Shown here: in pieces, positions 39,932 through 48,507 of the stretch | How positions within the stretch are numbered: the first letter of the stretch is position 1 | Layout of the letters: every line of letters begins with the position of its first letter | Origin: Streptomyces sp. 15-116A | GTDB lineage: Bacteria; Actinomycetota; Actinomycetes; Streptomycetales; Streptomycetaceae | Assembly (NCBI RefSeq): GCF_025290915.1 | Contig: NZ_JAOCQE010000013.1 | Coordinates: 1-61,694, forward strand | Reading direction: 5' to 3' | Length of the DNA: 61,694 bases | Notes under the pieces: generated by a model | The model's input: only the letters and a program-made list of their open reading frames with translations | Database searches by the model: none | What the model was told of the DNA's origin: nothing | Program-made: the position numbers and the translations under genes

Positions 39932-39965
39932 GAGGGTCTCCGGGTCGTACGTCCCGGAGACCCTC
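39932..39965 (+). terminator. Terminator after ino1
   Basis: Perfect 13-bp stem GAGGGTCTCCGGG with an 8-nt loop followed by TTCGT, 22 nt after the stop. Confidence 0.85.
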
Positions 39966-39987
39966 TTCGTATGTGAGGCTGTGCGCC

Positions 39988-41250
39988 ATGGCCGTCGTCC
40001 GTGACCTGCGCGTCCTGTTGCGTTTTCAGGGCTTCAGACGTCTGCTCGCCGTACGGCTGCTGTCCCAGGGCGCCGACGGGGTCTTTCAGGTCGCGCTCGC
40101 CGCCTATGTGGTCTTCTCGCCGGAGAAACAGACGTCGGCCGCGGCGATCGCCTCCGCGATGGCCGTCCTGCTGCTCCCCTACTCGCTCGTCGGCCCGTTC
40201 GCCGGGGTGTTCCTGGACCGCTGGCGGCGCCGACAGGTCTTCCTCTACGGCAATCTGCTGCGCGCCCTGATGGCCGCGGTGACCGCCGCCCTGATCCTCG
40301 GTGACGTCCCGGACTGGCTGCTGTACGTCTGCGCCCTGTGTGTCACTGCCGTCAACCGCTTCGTGCTCGCCGGCCTGTCCGCCGCGCTGCCGCGTGTGGT
40401 CGACGCCGAGCGGCTGGTCATCGCCAACTCGCTGTCCCCGACCGCGGGGACGCTCGCGGCGACGGCCGGGGGCGGTCTGGCGTTCCTCGTACGGCTTTTC
40501 CTCGCGGACTCGGACGCGGCCGTGGTGCTCGTCGGCGCGGCCCTGTACCTGTGTGCGGCCCTCGCCTCACTGCGCATCGCGAAGGAACTGCTCGGACCGG
40601 ACCGCGCATTGCTGAACACCCGGCTCGCCACAGCACTGACCGGCACAGCGCGCGACCTGGTGGCAGGCATGCGCCATCTCGCCGCGCCGCGGCGCAGGGA
40701 GGCCGCGTGGGCGCTCACGGCGATGTCGCTCATGCGCTTCTGCTACGGGGCCATGCTCGTCATGCTGCTGATGCTGTGCCGGTACGCCCTGACGACGACC
40801 ACGGACGAGGGACTCGCGCTGCTGGGACTGGCGTTGGGGTTCTCGGGTGCCGGGTTCTTCGCGGCGGCCGTGCTGACGCCGTGGACGGCGGGACGACTGG
40901 GGCCGGGCCGCTGGATCGCGGTGTGCGCCGGCGCGGCGGCGCTCCTGGAGCCGGCTCTCGGCCTGCCTTTCGCCACCGTCCCCCTGCTCGTAGGGGCGTT
41001 CGTCCTGGGGCTGACCACCCAGGGCGCCAAGATCGCCACGGACACCATCGTCCAGGCCTGCGTCGAGGACGACTTCCGTGGCCGGATCTTCTCCGTCTAC
41101 GACGTCCTGTTCAACGTGGCGTTCGTGGGCGCGGCCGGGATGGCGGCCCTGATGCTGCCGCCTGACGGCCGCTCGGTTCCGCTGGTCGTAACGATCGCCG
41201 TTATCTACGGAGCGGTAGCTGTGGCTATGGCCCGATTTGAACGCCAGTAA
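39988..41250 (+). CDS. MFS transporter
   Basis: The 420-aa permease has twelve hydrophobic helices and a DRWRRRQVFLYGN motif A-like loop between helices 2 and 3. Substrate unknown. ATG 39988 is chosen over an in-frame start at 39973, which would begin within the tail of the ino1 terminator region. It is a single gene between ino1 and the LppU-like gene. Confidence 0.87.
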   Translation: MAVVRDLRVLLRFQGFRRLLAVRLLSQGADGVFQVALAAYVVFSPEKQTSAAAIASAMAVLLLPYSLVGPFAGVFLDRWRRRQVFLYGNLLRALMAAVTAALILGDVPDWLLYVCALCVTAVNRFVLAGLSAALPRVVDAERLVIANSLSPTAGTLAATAGGGLAFLVRLFLADSDAAVVLVGAALYLCAALASLRIAKELLGPDRALLNTRLATALTGTARDLVAGMRHLAAPRRREAAWALTAMSLMRFCYGAMLVMLLMLCRYALTTTTDEGLALLGLALGFSGAGFFAAAVLTPWTAGRLGPGRWIAVCAGAAALLEPALGLPFATVPLLVGAFVLGLTTQGAKIATDTIVQACVEDDFRGRIFSVYDVLFNVAFVGAAGMAALMLPPDGRSVPLVVTIAVIYGAVAVAMARFERQ

Positions 41251-41371
41251 GTGTCACATCAATGCCACAGAGCCCTATGGGGCTACTGAGTTGTCAGTGG
41301 GGGCCGGTAGCTTACGTGGGTCTTATCAGCGGGTGATTCGAGACAACACCCATGTTTGAGGGGGACCCCCA

Positions 41372-41842
41372 GTGACAACTCCGCCGCCCCAGGGCAACCC
41401 GTTCGCCCAGGGCCAGCAGCCGCAGCCCTACGGCCAGCCGCCCCAGGGCGGTTTCCCCCAGCAGGCCGGCCAGCCCGGCTTCCCCCCGCCGGGAGCACCC
41501 GTCCCGCCGCCTGCGGCCAAGCGGTTCAGCAAGAAGGTCCTGCGTATCGTCGGCTTCATCGTCATCGCGGTTCTCATAGCCGTGGGCAAGTGGTGGTGGG
41601 GCCAGAGCGACGCCGAGACCGCGTCCGTGGGCAGCTGCATGCACAACGAGGGAACGCAGATCAGTCCGGACCTCAAGACCGTCGACTGCTCTTCGAGCGA
41701 TGCCCAGTACAAGGTCGTCGAGAAGTTCGACGACACGAGCGACGACTCCAAGTGTGAGGCCGTCAAGGAAGCGACGATCTCGTACTACCAGACCGGCAGC
41801 AACAGCCACAAGGTCGTTCTCTGCCTGAAGGAAGTGAAGTAA
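41372..41842 (+). CDS. LppU/SCO3897-family membrane protein
   Basis: The 156-aa protein has a Pro/Gln-rich cytoplasmic head (~1-48), a single membrane helix (~57-73) and a ~80-aa extracytoplasmic domain with four Cys, likely two disulfides (SCMHNEG, VDCSSSD, SKCEAV, VLCLKE). It belongs to the LppU/SCO3897 group, function unknown. GTG start at 41372. It is convergent with pcnA across the parS pair. Confidence 0.85.
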   Translation: MTTPPPQGNPFAQGQQPQPYGQPPQGGFPQQAGQPGFPPPGAPVPPPAAKRFSKKVLRIVGFIVIAVLIAVGKWWWGQSDAETASVGSCMHNEGTQISPDLKTVDCSSSDAQYKVVEKFDDTSDDSKCEAVKEATISYYQTGSNSHKVVLCLKEVK

Positions 41843-41861
41843 CACCTGCGCTGCAGCGCAC

Positions 41862-41893
41862 AAGGGCGGTGTTTCACGTGAAACACCGCCCTT
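41862..41893. terminator. Terminator-like hairpin whose apex is a parS site
   Basis: Perfect 32-bp palindrome: AAGGGCGGT, then the 14-bp parS, then ACCGCCCTT followed by T. It lies between convergent genes, 19 nt after the LppU-like stop. Confidence 0.75.
41871..41884. promoter_or_regulatory. parS: parS site (perfect), twin A, centre of terminator palindrome
   Basis: Perfect GTTTCACGTGAAAC at the centre of a 32-bp palindrome. Confidence 0.93.
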
Positions 41894-41912
41894 TCTGCAT
41901 GCCGCGGGTCAT

Positions 41913-41926
41913 GTTTCACGTGAAAC
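41913..41926. promoter_or_regulatory. parS: parS site (perfect), twin B
   Basis: Perfect GTTTCACGTGAAAC, 42 bp from the previous copy, just before the pcnA stop. Confidence 0.93.
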
Positions 41927-41945
41927 GTGACCCCGTTTTCGTGGC

Positions 41946-43391
41946 TCAGCCCTGTTGTTCTGTCCACCACTGCTTGAGGGCCGCGACCGCGTCATCGTGT
42001 TCCATCGGGCCGTTCTCCAGGCGGAGCTCCAGCATGTGCTTGTACGCCTTGCCGACCGCCGGGCCCGGCTTGATGTCGAGGATCTGCATGATCTCGTTGC
42101 CGTCGAGGTCCGGGCGGATGGCGTCCAGTTCCTCCTGCTCCTGGAGTGCGGCGATGCGCTCCTCCAGGCCGTCGTACGCCCGCGACAGCGCTGCCGCCTT
42201 GCGCCGGTTGCGTGTGGTGCAGTCCGAGCGGGTCAGCTTGTGGAGGCGGTTGAGCAGGGGGCCCGCATCGCGGACGTAGCGGCGGACGGCGGAGTCCGTC
42301 CATTCCCCCGTGCCATAGCCGTGGAAGCGGAGGTGGAGCTCGACCAGGCGGGAGACGTCCTTCACCAGCTCGTTGGAGTACTTCAGCGCTGTCATCCGCT
42401 TCTTGGTCATCTTCGCCCCGACCACTTCGTGGTGGTGGAAGGAGACCCTGCCGTCCTTCTCGAAGCGGCGCGTGCGCGGCTTGCCGATGTCGTGCAGCAG
42501 CGCCGCGAGGCGGAGGGTGAGGTCCGGGCCCTCGTCCTCCAGCGCCATCGCCTGCTCCAGGACGATCAGCGTGTGCTCGTAGACGTCCTTGTGCCGGTGG
42601 TGCTCGTCACTCTCCAGACGCAGCGCCGGCAGCTCGGGCAGCACGTAACTGGCGAGGCCCGTGTCGACGAGGAGCGTCAGGCCCTTGCGGGGGTTCAAGG
42701 ACAGGATCAGCTTGTTCAGCTCGTCCCGCACCCGCTCCGCGGAGACGATCTCGATACGTCCCGCCATTTCCGTCATGGCGGCGACGACCTCGGGAGCCAC
42801 GTCGAAGTCGAGCTGCGCCGCGAACCGAGCGGCCCGCATCATCCGCAGCGGGTCGTCCGAGAAGGATGCCTCGGGCGTGCCCGGCGTCCGCAGCAGACGG
42901 GTCGCCAGGTCGGCGAGACCCCCGTGCGGATCGATGAAGACCTTCTCAGGGAGCGCGACGGCCATCGCGTTCACCGTGAAGTCACGCCGGACGAGGTCCT
43001 CCTCGATCGAGTCGCCGTATGACACCTCCGGCTTGCGCGAGGTCCGGTCGTAGGCCTCCGAGCGGTAGGTGGTCACCTCGACCTGGTAGCCGTCCTTCTG
43101 CGCGCCGACCGTGCCGAAGGCGATCCCGACGTCCCACACGGCGTCCGCCCACGGCCGCATGATCTGCAGCACGTCCTGCGGGCGGGCGTCGGTCGTGAAG
43201 TCCAGGTCGTTGCCGAGCCGGCCCAGCAGCGCGTCCCGTACCGACCCACCGACCAGAGCGAGCGAGAACCCCGCCTCCTGAAAACGGCGAGCGAGATCGT
43301 CGGCGACAGGAGCGACCCGCAGCAGTTCACTCACCGCGCGGTCCTGCACCTGGCTGAGAGGGGCACTGGTTTCTTCCTTGGCGTTCGGCAC
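41946..43391 (-). CDS. pcnA: CCA tRNA nucleotidyltransferase / poly(A) polymerase family
   Basis: The 481-aa class II nucleotidyltransferase has SLALVGGSVRDALLGRLGND followed by LDFTTDA (catalytic Asp pair), the RRDFTVNAMA motif, the DDPLRMMRAARF motif, and an HD domain (AALLHDIGKPRTR, HHHEVVGA). It adds or repairs tRNA 3' CCA; poly(A) polymerase is the alternative activity. The GTG start at 43391 was chosen; the frame continues to 43649 without support. It is divergent from the DUF6049 gene. Confidence 0.92.
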   Translation of the reverse strand: MPNAKEETSAPLSQVQDRAVSELLRVAPVADDLARRFQEAGFSLALVGGSVRDALLGRLGNDLDFTTDARPQDVLQIMRPWADAVWDVGIAFGTVGAQKDGYQVEVTTYRSEAYDRTSRKPEVSYGDSIEEDLVRRDFTVNAMAVALPEKVFIDPHGGLADLATRLLRTPGTPEASFSDDPLRMMRAARFAAQLDFDVAPEVVAAMTEMAGRIEIVSAERVRDELNKLILSLNPRKGLTLLVDTGLASYVLPELPALRLESDEHHRHKDVYEHTLIVLEQAMALEDEGPDLTLRLAALLHDIGKPRTRRFEKDGRVSFHHHEVVGAKMTKKRMTALKYSNELVKDVSRLVELHLRFHGYGTGEWTDSAVRRYVRDAGPLLNRLHKLTRSDCTTRNRRKAAALSRAYDGLEERIAALQEQEELDAIRPDLDGNEIMQILDIKPGPAVGKAYKHMLELRLENGPMEHDDAVAALKQWWTEQQG

Positions 43392-43609
43392 AACAGAAGA
43401 GGGTACGTGGCCCCGGCCGCCCCGAGCTTCCCCATTAAGTTCTCCCTCCCATACGCAGAGGGTCACAGCGGGCCCTACGCAGGGCGACAGGCCGGTCGCC
43501 GGGGCGATCTTGCGCAGCGGTCCGCGGCACTTCCTCTCAGCGCGCATCGTTACCATGCGTGGACGCACATTCCGACGACCACTGACGACGACGAGGGACG
43601 GGCGAGCGC

Positions 43610-46012
43610 GTGGCCGAGGCGGCAGACTTCCAGGGGACAAGTCCCTCACCTGCCCGCCGCTGGCTGCGGCGTACCGGAGCCCTGCTCGCCGGAGCGCCGC
43701 TCCTGGCCGGGCTCCTCCAGCTCCCCGCCGCGCCCGCGGCCGACGCCGCCGGTCAGGACGCCCCGCAGGCCGCTGCCGGAGCGGGCTCGGTCTCCGTCTC
43801 CGTGGATTCGCTCACCCCCAGCGTCCCCTCCGAAGGGGACACCGTGACCGTGTCCGGCACGGTGACCAACAAGGGCAAGCAGGCCGTCACCGACGCGCAC
43901 GTCGGCCTGAGCGTGGGCCCTCCGCTGACCACCCGCTCGGGGATCGACACGGTCGCCAGGAACAGCGACGACGTCCAGACACCGGTCGGCCAGGAGATCG
44001 GCGGCAAGTACACCGAGGAGTTCGCCGAACTCACCCCGGGCGTCTCCCGGCCCTTCAGCATCTCCGTGCCGGTCGACGAACTGGACCTCGGCCAGAACGG
44101 GGTCTACCAGCTGAGCGTGGCGCTGGCCGGGCAGACCGCCGCGCAGCAGTGGGAGCACACCCTCGGCGTCCAGCGGACCTTCCTGCCCTGGCAGCCCGAC
44201 GAGGCCGAGCCTCGGACGAAGACGACGTTCCTGTGGCCGTTGATCTCCGACGTCCATGTGACAGCGGAGACGGGTTCGAACGAGCAGCAGACACCGGTCT
44301 TCCGTGACGAGGAACTCGCCAAGGAGATCGCGTCGGGCGGCCGCCTGGACCGGATGGTGTCGCTGGGCAAGGACCTCGACGTCACGTGGGTGATCGATCC
44401 GGACCTGCTGGCCTCCGTCGATGCGATGGCACAGGGTTACGAGGTCCGTGGCGAGGGTGACGAGAACGTCCCCGGACGCCACGAGGCGGTCGCCGAGCGG
44501 TGGCTCGCCCAGCTGCAGAAGGCGGTGGCGGACAAGGAGATCGTCGCCCTGCCCTTCGGCGACCCCGATCTCGCCTCCCTGGCCCACAACGGCACGGCCG
44601 TCGCCGGTTCGCTGAACCATCTGAAGGAAGCGACCGACGCCGCCACGGAGACCGTGGACACGATCCTCCACGTGACGCCGACCACGGACTTCGCCTGGCC
44701 GGTGAACGGCGCGGTCGATCCGTCCATCGTCAAGGTCGCCACCTCCGCGGGCGCCGACAAGGTGATCGCCCGCAGCGACACCTTCAACGAGACCAGCGGC
44801 CTGTCCTACACACCCTCGGCACCGCGTCCCATCGGTGGCGGCACCACGGCGGTGGTCGCGGACGCTCGGCTCTCCACGGCCTTCCAGGGCGACATGGCCA
44901 AGGCCTCCGGGTCCACGCTCGCGACACAGCGGTTCCTGGCCCAGAGCCTGATGCTCGGCCTCCAGACCAACGAGCAGCGCAGCATCGTCGTCGCCCCCCA
45001 GCGCACACCGTCGGCGAGCCAGGCGCAGACGATGGCCGACGCGCTGAAGGCCCTCCAGGAGGGCACCTGGTCCGAGTCCCAGGACCTCACGGCGGCCGCC
45101 GAGGCCAAGCCGGACCCCGCCGCCAGAACCAGGATCCCCTCGGCCTCCGCGTACCCCTCCGCGCTGCGCAAGCAGGAACTGCCGCGCACGGCGTTCGAGC
45201 AGATCGCGAGGACGCAGGACAAGCTCGACAAGTTCAAGGTGATCCTCTCGGAGGCGGACCGGGTCGTGACCCCGTTCGGCCGAGCCCTGAACCGGGCCAT
45301 GTCCACCTCGTGGCGGGGCCGCGCCGCCGACGCGGCCATCTACCGCAGCGGGGTCGAGACCTACCTCGACGGGCTCATCGACTCGGTGAAGCTGATCGAG
45401 AAGTCCGAGACGAAGCTCTCCGGCCGCAGTGCCACCATCCCCGTGACGGTCCAGAACAACCTGGTGCAGGGCGTCGACCACCTGGTACTGCGCCTCTCCT
45501 CGACCAATCCGACCCGGCTCGAGATCGACGGCGACGCCTACCAGGAGCAGCCCATCACCGTCTCCGGCGGTCACAGCCAGTCGGTGAAGTTCACCACGTC
45601 CGCCAACGCCAACGGCCGGGCCACCGTGGTCGCCCAGCTCTACACCCCGGACGGCCAGAAGTACGGCGAGCCCGTCACCTTCGACGTCAAGGTCACCGAG
45701 ATCACCGCCACGGTGATGCTGGTCATCGGCGGCGGGGTGCTGCTGCTCGTGCTGGCCGGCTTCCGGATGTACACCCAGCGCAAGCGGGCGGCCGCCCGCG
45801 AGGCGGCGGAGGACGACCGCGACACGGGCGAGAAGAGCGACGACCCGCAGGACGGCGCCCCGCAGAACCCGGCGGCCGCCGCGGAACGTCTCACCGAGGA
45901 GTCGGGGTCCGGCTCACGGGCAGACGACCCCCAGCAGCCGAGTGACCCGGCACCGGACACCGCACCGGAAAGCGCCGACCCGTCGGGCACGGGTGAGAGA
46001 GTGGACCGTTGA
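43610..46012 (+). CDS. DUF6049-family secreted/membrane-anchored protein
   Basis: The 800-aa protein has a twin-Arg-like N-terminus (RRWLRRTGALLAGAPLLAGLL) as signal peptide, a large extracytoplasmic region with an Ig-like N-terminal domain (VSVSVDSLTPSVPSEGDTVTVSGTVTN), then a C-terminal helix (VMLVIGGGVLLLVLAGF) and an acidic cytoplasmic tail. It is conserved upstream of murJ in actinobacteria; function unknown, but context suggests an envelope role. GTG start at 43610. murJ follows 44 nt later. Confidence 0.85.
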   Translation: MAEAADFQGTSPSPARRWLRRTGALLAGAPLLAGLLQLPAAPAADAAGQDAPQAAAGAGSVSVSVDSLTPSVPSEGDTVTVSGTVTNKGKQAVTDAHVGLSVGPPLTTRSGIDTVARNSDDVQTPVGQEIGGKYTEEFAELTPGVSRPFSISVPVDELDLGQNGVYQLSVALAGQTAAQQWEHTLGVQRTFLPWQPDEAEPRTKTTFLWPLISDVHVTAETGSNEQQTPVFRDEELAKEIASGGRLDRMVSLGKDLDVTWVIDPDLLASVDAMAQGYEVRGEGDENVPGRHEAVAERWLAQLQKAVADKEIVALPFGDPDLASLAHNGTAVAGSLNHLKEATDAATETVDTILHVTPTTDFAWPVNGAVDPSIVKVATSAGADKVIARSDTFNETSGLSYTPSAPRPIGGGTTAVVADARLSTAFQGDMAKASGSTLATQRFLAQSLMLGLQTNEQRSIVVAPQRTPSASQAQTMADALKALQEGTWSESQDLTAAAEAKPDPAARTRIPSASAYPSALRKQELPRTAFEQIARTQDKLDKFKVILSEADRVVTPFGRALNRAMSTSWRGRAADAAIYRSGVETYLDGLIDSVKLIEKSETKLSGRSATIPVTVQNNLVQGVDHLVLRLSSTNPTRLEIDGDAYQEQPITVSGGHSQSVKFTTSANANGRATVVAQLYTPDGQKYGEPVTFDVKVTEITATVMLVIGGGVLLLVLAGFRMYTQRKRAAAREAAEDDRDTGEKSDDPQDGAPQNPAAAAERLTEESGSGSRADDPQQPSDPAPDTAPESADPSGTGERVDR

Positions 46013-46056
46013 GGATGTCGTGGCCGGTGGGCCCGGGACGATGAGGTGGGGTAACC

Positions 46057-48366
46057 ATGAACGCGCCGTACGACGGTGACCGCGGCCATGCCGCGGGCAG
46101 CTCGGGTCACCCCGAGTCGGACCACCCCGAGGGTCCGCCGCCCGGGCACGACCAGGTGCCGCCGCCACCCGCCGACCCGTACCTCCAGGACACCTACGAC
46201 CAGGACCCCTACCGGGCGCAGGACATCTCCGCGCAGGACCCGGTCGCCGAGGCGCTCTACGACCGCGCCGCGCACCCCCCGCCCCCGCCCGGCACGTACC
46301 CCCCGCAGCGGCCGCTGTACGGGCAGCCGCCCCAGCCGCCCTACGCCCCCGACCCGCGCGTGTGGGCCCAGACCCCCGCGCCGGAACCCGAGGGCCCGGG
46401 CCAGTACCTGCCGTACGGCGACGACCCGCGCACCACGCAGTACGTCGGCGTGGACGAGCTGGTCGGTCATGCCGGTGACCAGCGCCACGAGCCGGACGCC
46501 TTCGCGCATCTCTTCCGCGACCAGCAGCAGAGCGGCGTCTTCCCGGACCAGCCCCGCAGTGGCGGGCATCCCGCGCAGCACCCCGTCGGGCAGCAGGGCG
46601 GCGGTCATCCTCAGGGCCCCGCTCCGGTGCCAGGCCCGTCCTCCCCGACCCCCGGTCACTACGCGGGAGCCACGCCGCCGCCCGCCGCGGAGGCCCCCGC
46701 GCCCGAGCCGGCTCCGGCCCCCGCCGCGAAGAAGACCAGCCGTGCCGGTGGACTGCTGAAGTCGAGCGCGGTGATGGCGGCGGGCACGATGGTGTCCCGG
46801 CTCACCGGGTTCATCCGCTCCGCTCTGATCGTCTCGGCGCTGGGCCTCGGCCTTCTCGGTGACTCGTTCCAGGTGGCCTACCAGCTGCCGACCATGATCT
46901 ACATCCTCACCATCGGCGGCGGCCTCAACTCCGTCTTCGTACCCCAGCTCGTGCGCGCCATGAAGGACGACGAGGACGGCGGCGAGGCCTACGCCAACCG
47001 CCTGCTGACCCTGGTCATGGTCGCCCTGGCCGCGCTCACCGCGCTGGCGTGGTTCGCCGCTCCGCTGCTCGTGCGCGCCCTGTCGAACCCGGTCGCCGGC
47101 AATCCAGAGGCCAACGAGGTCGCTGTCACCTTCACCCGCTACTTCCTGCCCTCCATCTTCTTCATGGGCATCCACGTGGTGATGGGTCAGATCCTCAACG
47201 CCCGGGGCCGTTTCGGCGCGATGATGTGGACCCCGGTCCTGAACAACATCGTCATCATCGTGACCCTGGGCATGTTCATCTGGGTCTACGGCACGGCCGC
47301 GGACTCGCAGATGAGTGTCACGAACATCCCGCCGGAGGGCCAGCGCCTGCTCGGCGTCGGTGTCCTGCTCGGCCTCGTGGTCCAAGCCCTGGCGATGATC
47401 CCGTACCTGCGTGAGACCGGCTTCCGGATCCGGCTGCGCTTCGACTGGAAGGGCCACGGTCTCGGCAAGGCCGCCATGCTGGCCAAGTGGACCGTGCTGT
47501 TCGTCCTCGCCAACCAAGCGGGCGCCCTGGTCGTGACCCAGCTGTCCACCGCCGCGGGTATCGACTCCGGCGTCGACGGCACCGGTTTCGCCGCCTACGC
47601 CAACGCCCAGCTGATCTGGGGACTCCCACAGGCCATCATCACCGTCTCCCTGATGGCCGCTCTGCTGCCCCGCATCTCGCGTTCGGCGGCCGAGGACGAC
47701 GCGGGTGCCGTCCGCGACGACATCTCCCAGGGACTGCGCACCACCGCCGTCGCGATCGTGCCGATCGCCTTCGGCTTCGTCTCGCTCGGCATCCCCATGT
47801 GCACACTGATCTTCGGCTCCTCAGGCACGAGCGAAGCGACCAACATGGGCTACATGCTGATGGCCTTCGGCCTCGGACTGATCCCCTACTCGGTGCAGTA
47901 CGTCGTCCTGCGTGCCTTCTACGCCTACGAGGACACCCGAACCCCCTTCTACAACACGGTCATCGTGGCCGCGGGCAACGCGATCGCCTCGGTGATCTGC
48001 TTCCTCGTGCTGCCGGCCCGCTGGGCCGTGGTCGGCATGGCCGCGTCCTACGGCCTGGCCTACGCCATCGGTGTCGGTGTCGCCTGGCGCCGCCTGCGCA
48101 AGCGACTGGGCGGGGACCTGGACGGCGCGCGCGTGCTGCGGACCTACGCCCGGCTCTGCATCGCCTCGGTGCCGGCCATGCTGCTCAGCGGCGCGGCCTG
48201 TTACGGCATCAGCCAGGTGCTCGGCCAGGGCGTCGCGGGATCGTTCGCCGCGATCCTGGCGGGCGGTGCGGTCCTGCTCGGCGTCTTCTTCGTCGCCGCG
48301 CGCCGCATGCGCATCGAGGAGCTCAACTCGCTGGTCGGCATGGTCCGCGGACGCCTGGGACGCTGA
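46057..48366 (+). CDS. murJ: Lipid II flippase MurJ (MviN)
   Basis: The 769-aa MOP-superfamily flippase moves lipid II across the membrane. A ~225-aa Pro/Asp/Gln-rich cytoplasmic head precedes the core, which starts SSAVMAAGTMVSRLTGFIRS and has about fourteen helices (LGDSFQVAYQLPTMIYILTIGGGLN). It is immediately followed by a pseudokinase gene, with only 142 nt to that start. In Mycobacterium tuberculosis the same parts are fused in one MviN protein. Confidence 0.95.
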   Translation: MNAPYDGDRGHAAGSSGHPESDHPEGPPPGHDQVPPPPADPYLQDTYDQDPYRAQDISAQDPVAEALYDRAAHPPPPPGTYPPQRPLYGQPPQPPYAPDPRVWAQTPAPEPEGPGQYLPYGDDPRTTQYVGVDELVGHAGDQRHEPDAFAHLFRDQQQSGVFPDQPRSGGHPAQHPVGQQGGGHPQGPAPVPGPSSPTPGHYAGATPPPAAEAPAPEPAPAPAAKKTSRAGGLLKSSAVMAAGTMVSRLTGFIRSALIVSALGLGLLGDSFQVAYQLPTMIYILTIGGGLNSVFVPQLVRAMKDDEDGGEAYANRLLTLVMVALAALTALAWFAAPLLVRALSNPVAGNPEANEVAVTFTRYFLPSIFFMGIHVVMGQILNARGRFGAMMWTPVLNNIVIIVTLGMFIWVYGTAADSQMSVTNIPPEGQRLLGVGVLLGLVVQALAMIPYLRETGFRIRLRFDWKGHGLGKAAMLAKWTVLFVLANQAGALVVTQLSTAAGIDSGVDGTGFAAYANAQLIWGLPQAIITVSLMAALLPRISRSAAEDDAGAVRDDISQGLRTTAVAIVPIAFGFVSLGIPMCTLIFGSSGTSEATNMGYMLMAFGLGLIPYSVQYVVLRAFYAYEDTRTPFYNTVIVAAGNAIASVICFLVLPARWAVVGMAASYGLAYAIGVGVAWRRLRKRLGGDLDGARVLRTYARLCIASVPAMLLSGAACYGISQVLGQGVAGSFAAILAGGAVLLGVFFVAARRMRIEELNSLVGMVRGRLGR

Positions 48367-48507
48367 GGCAGGGGGTAGACGCACAACCATCGTCAGCCAC
48401 CGTGTGTCGTGCATAGCGGCGGACTGTGGGCACAATTGATGTCGGCGTCGGACGGTGCGCAACGGACGCCGGCCGACGCGCAACGGATGGGGAGGCAGGG
48501 AACGACG

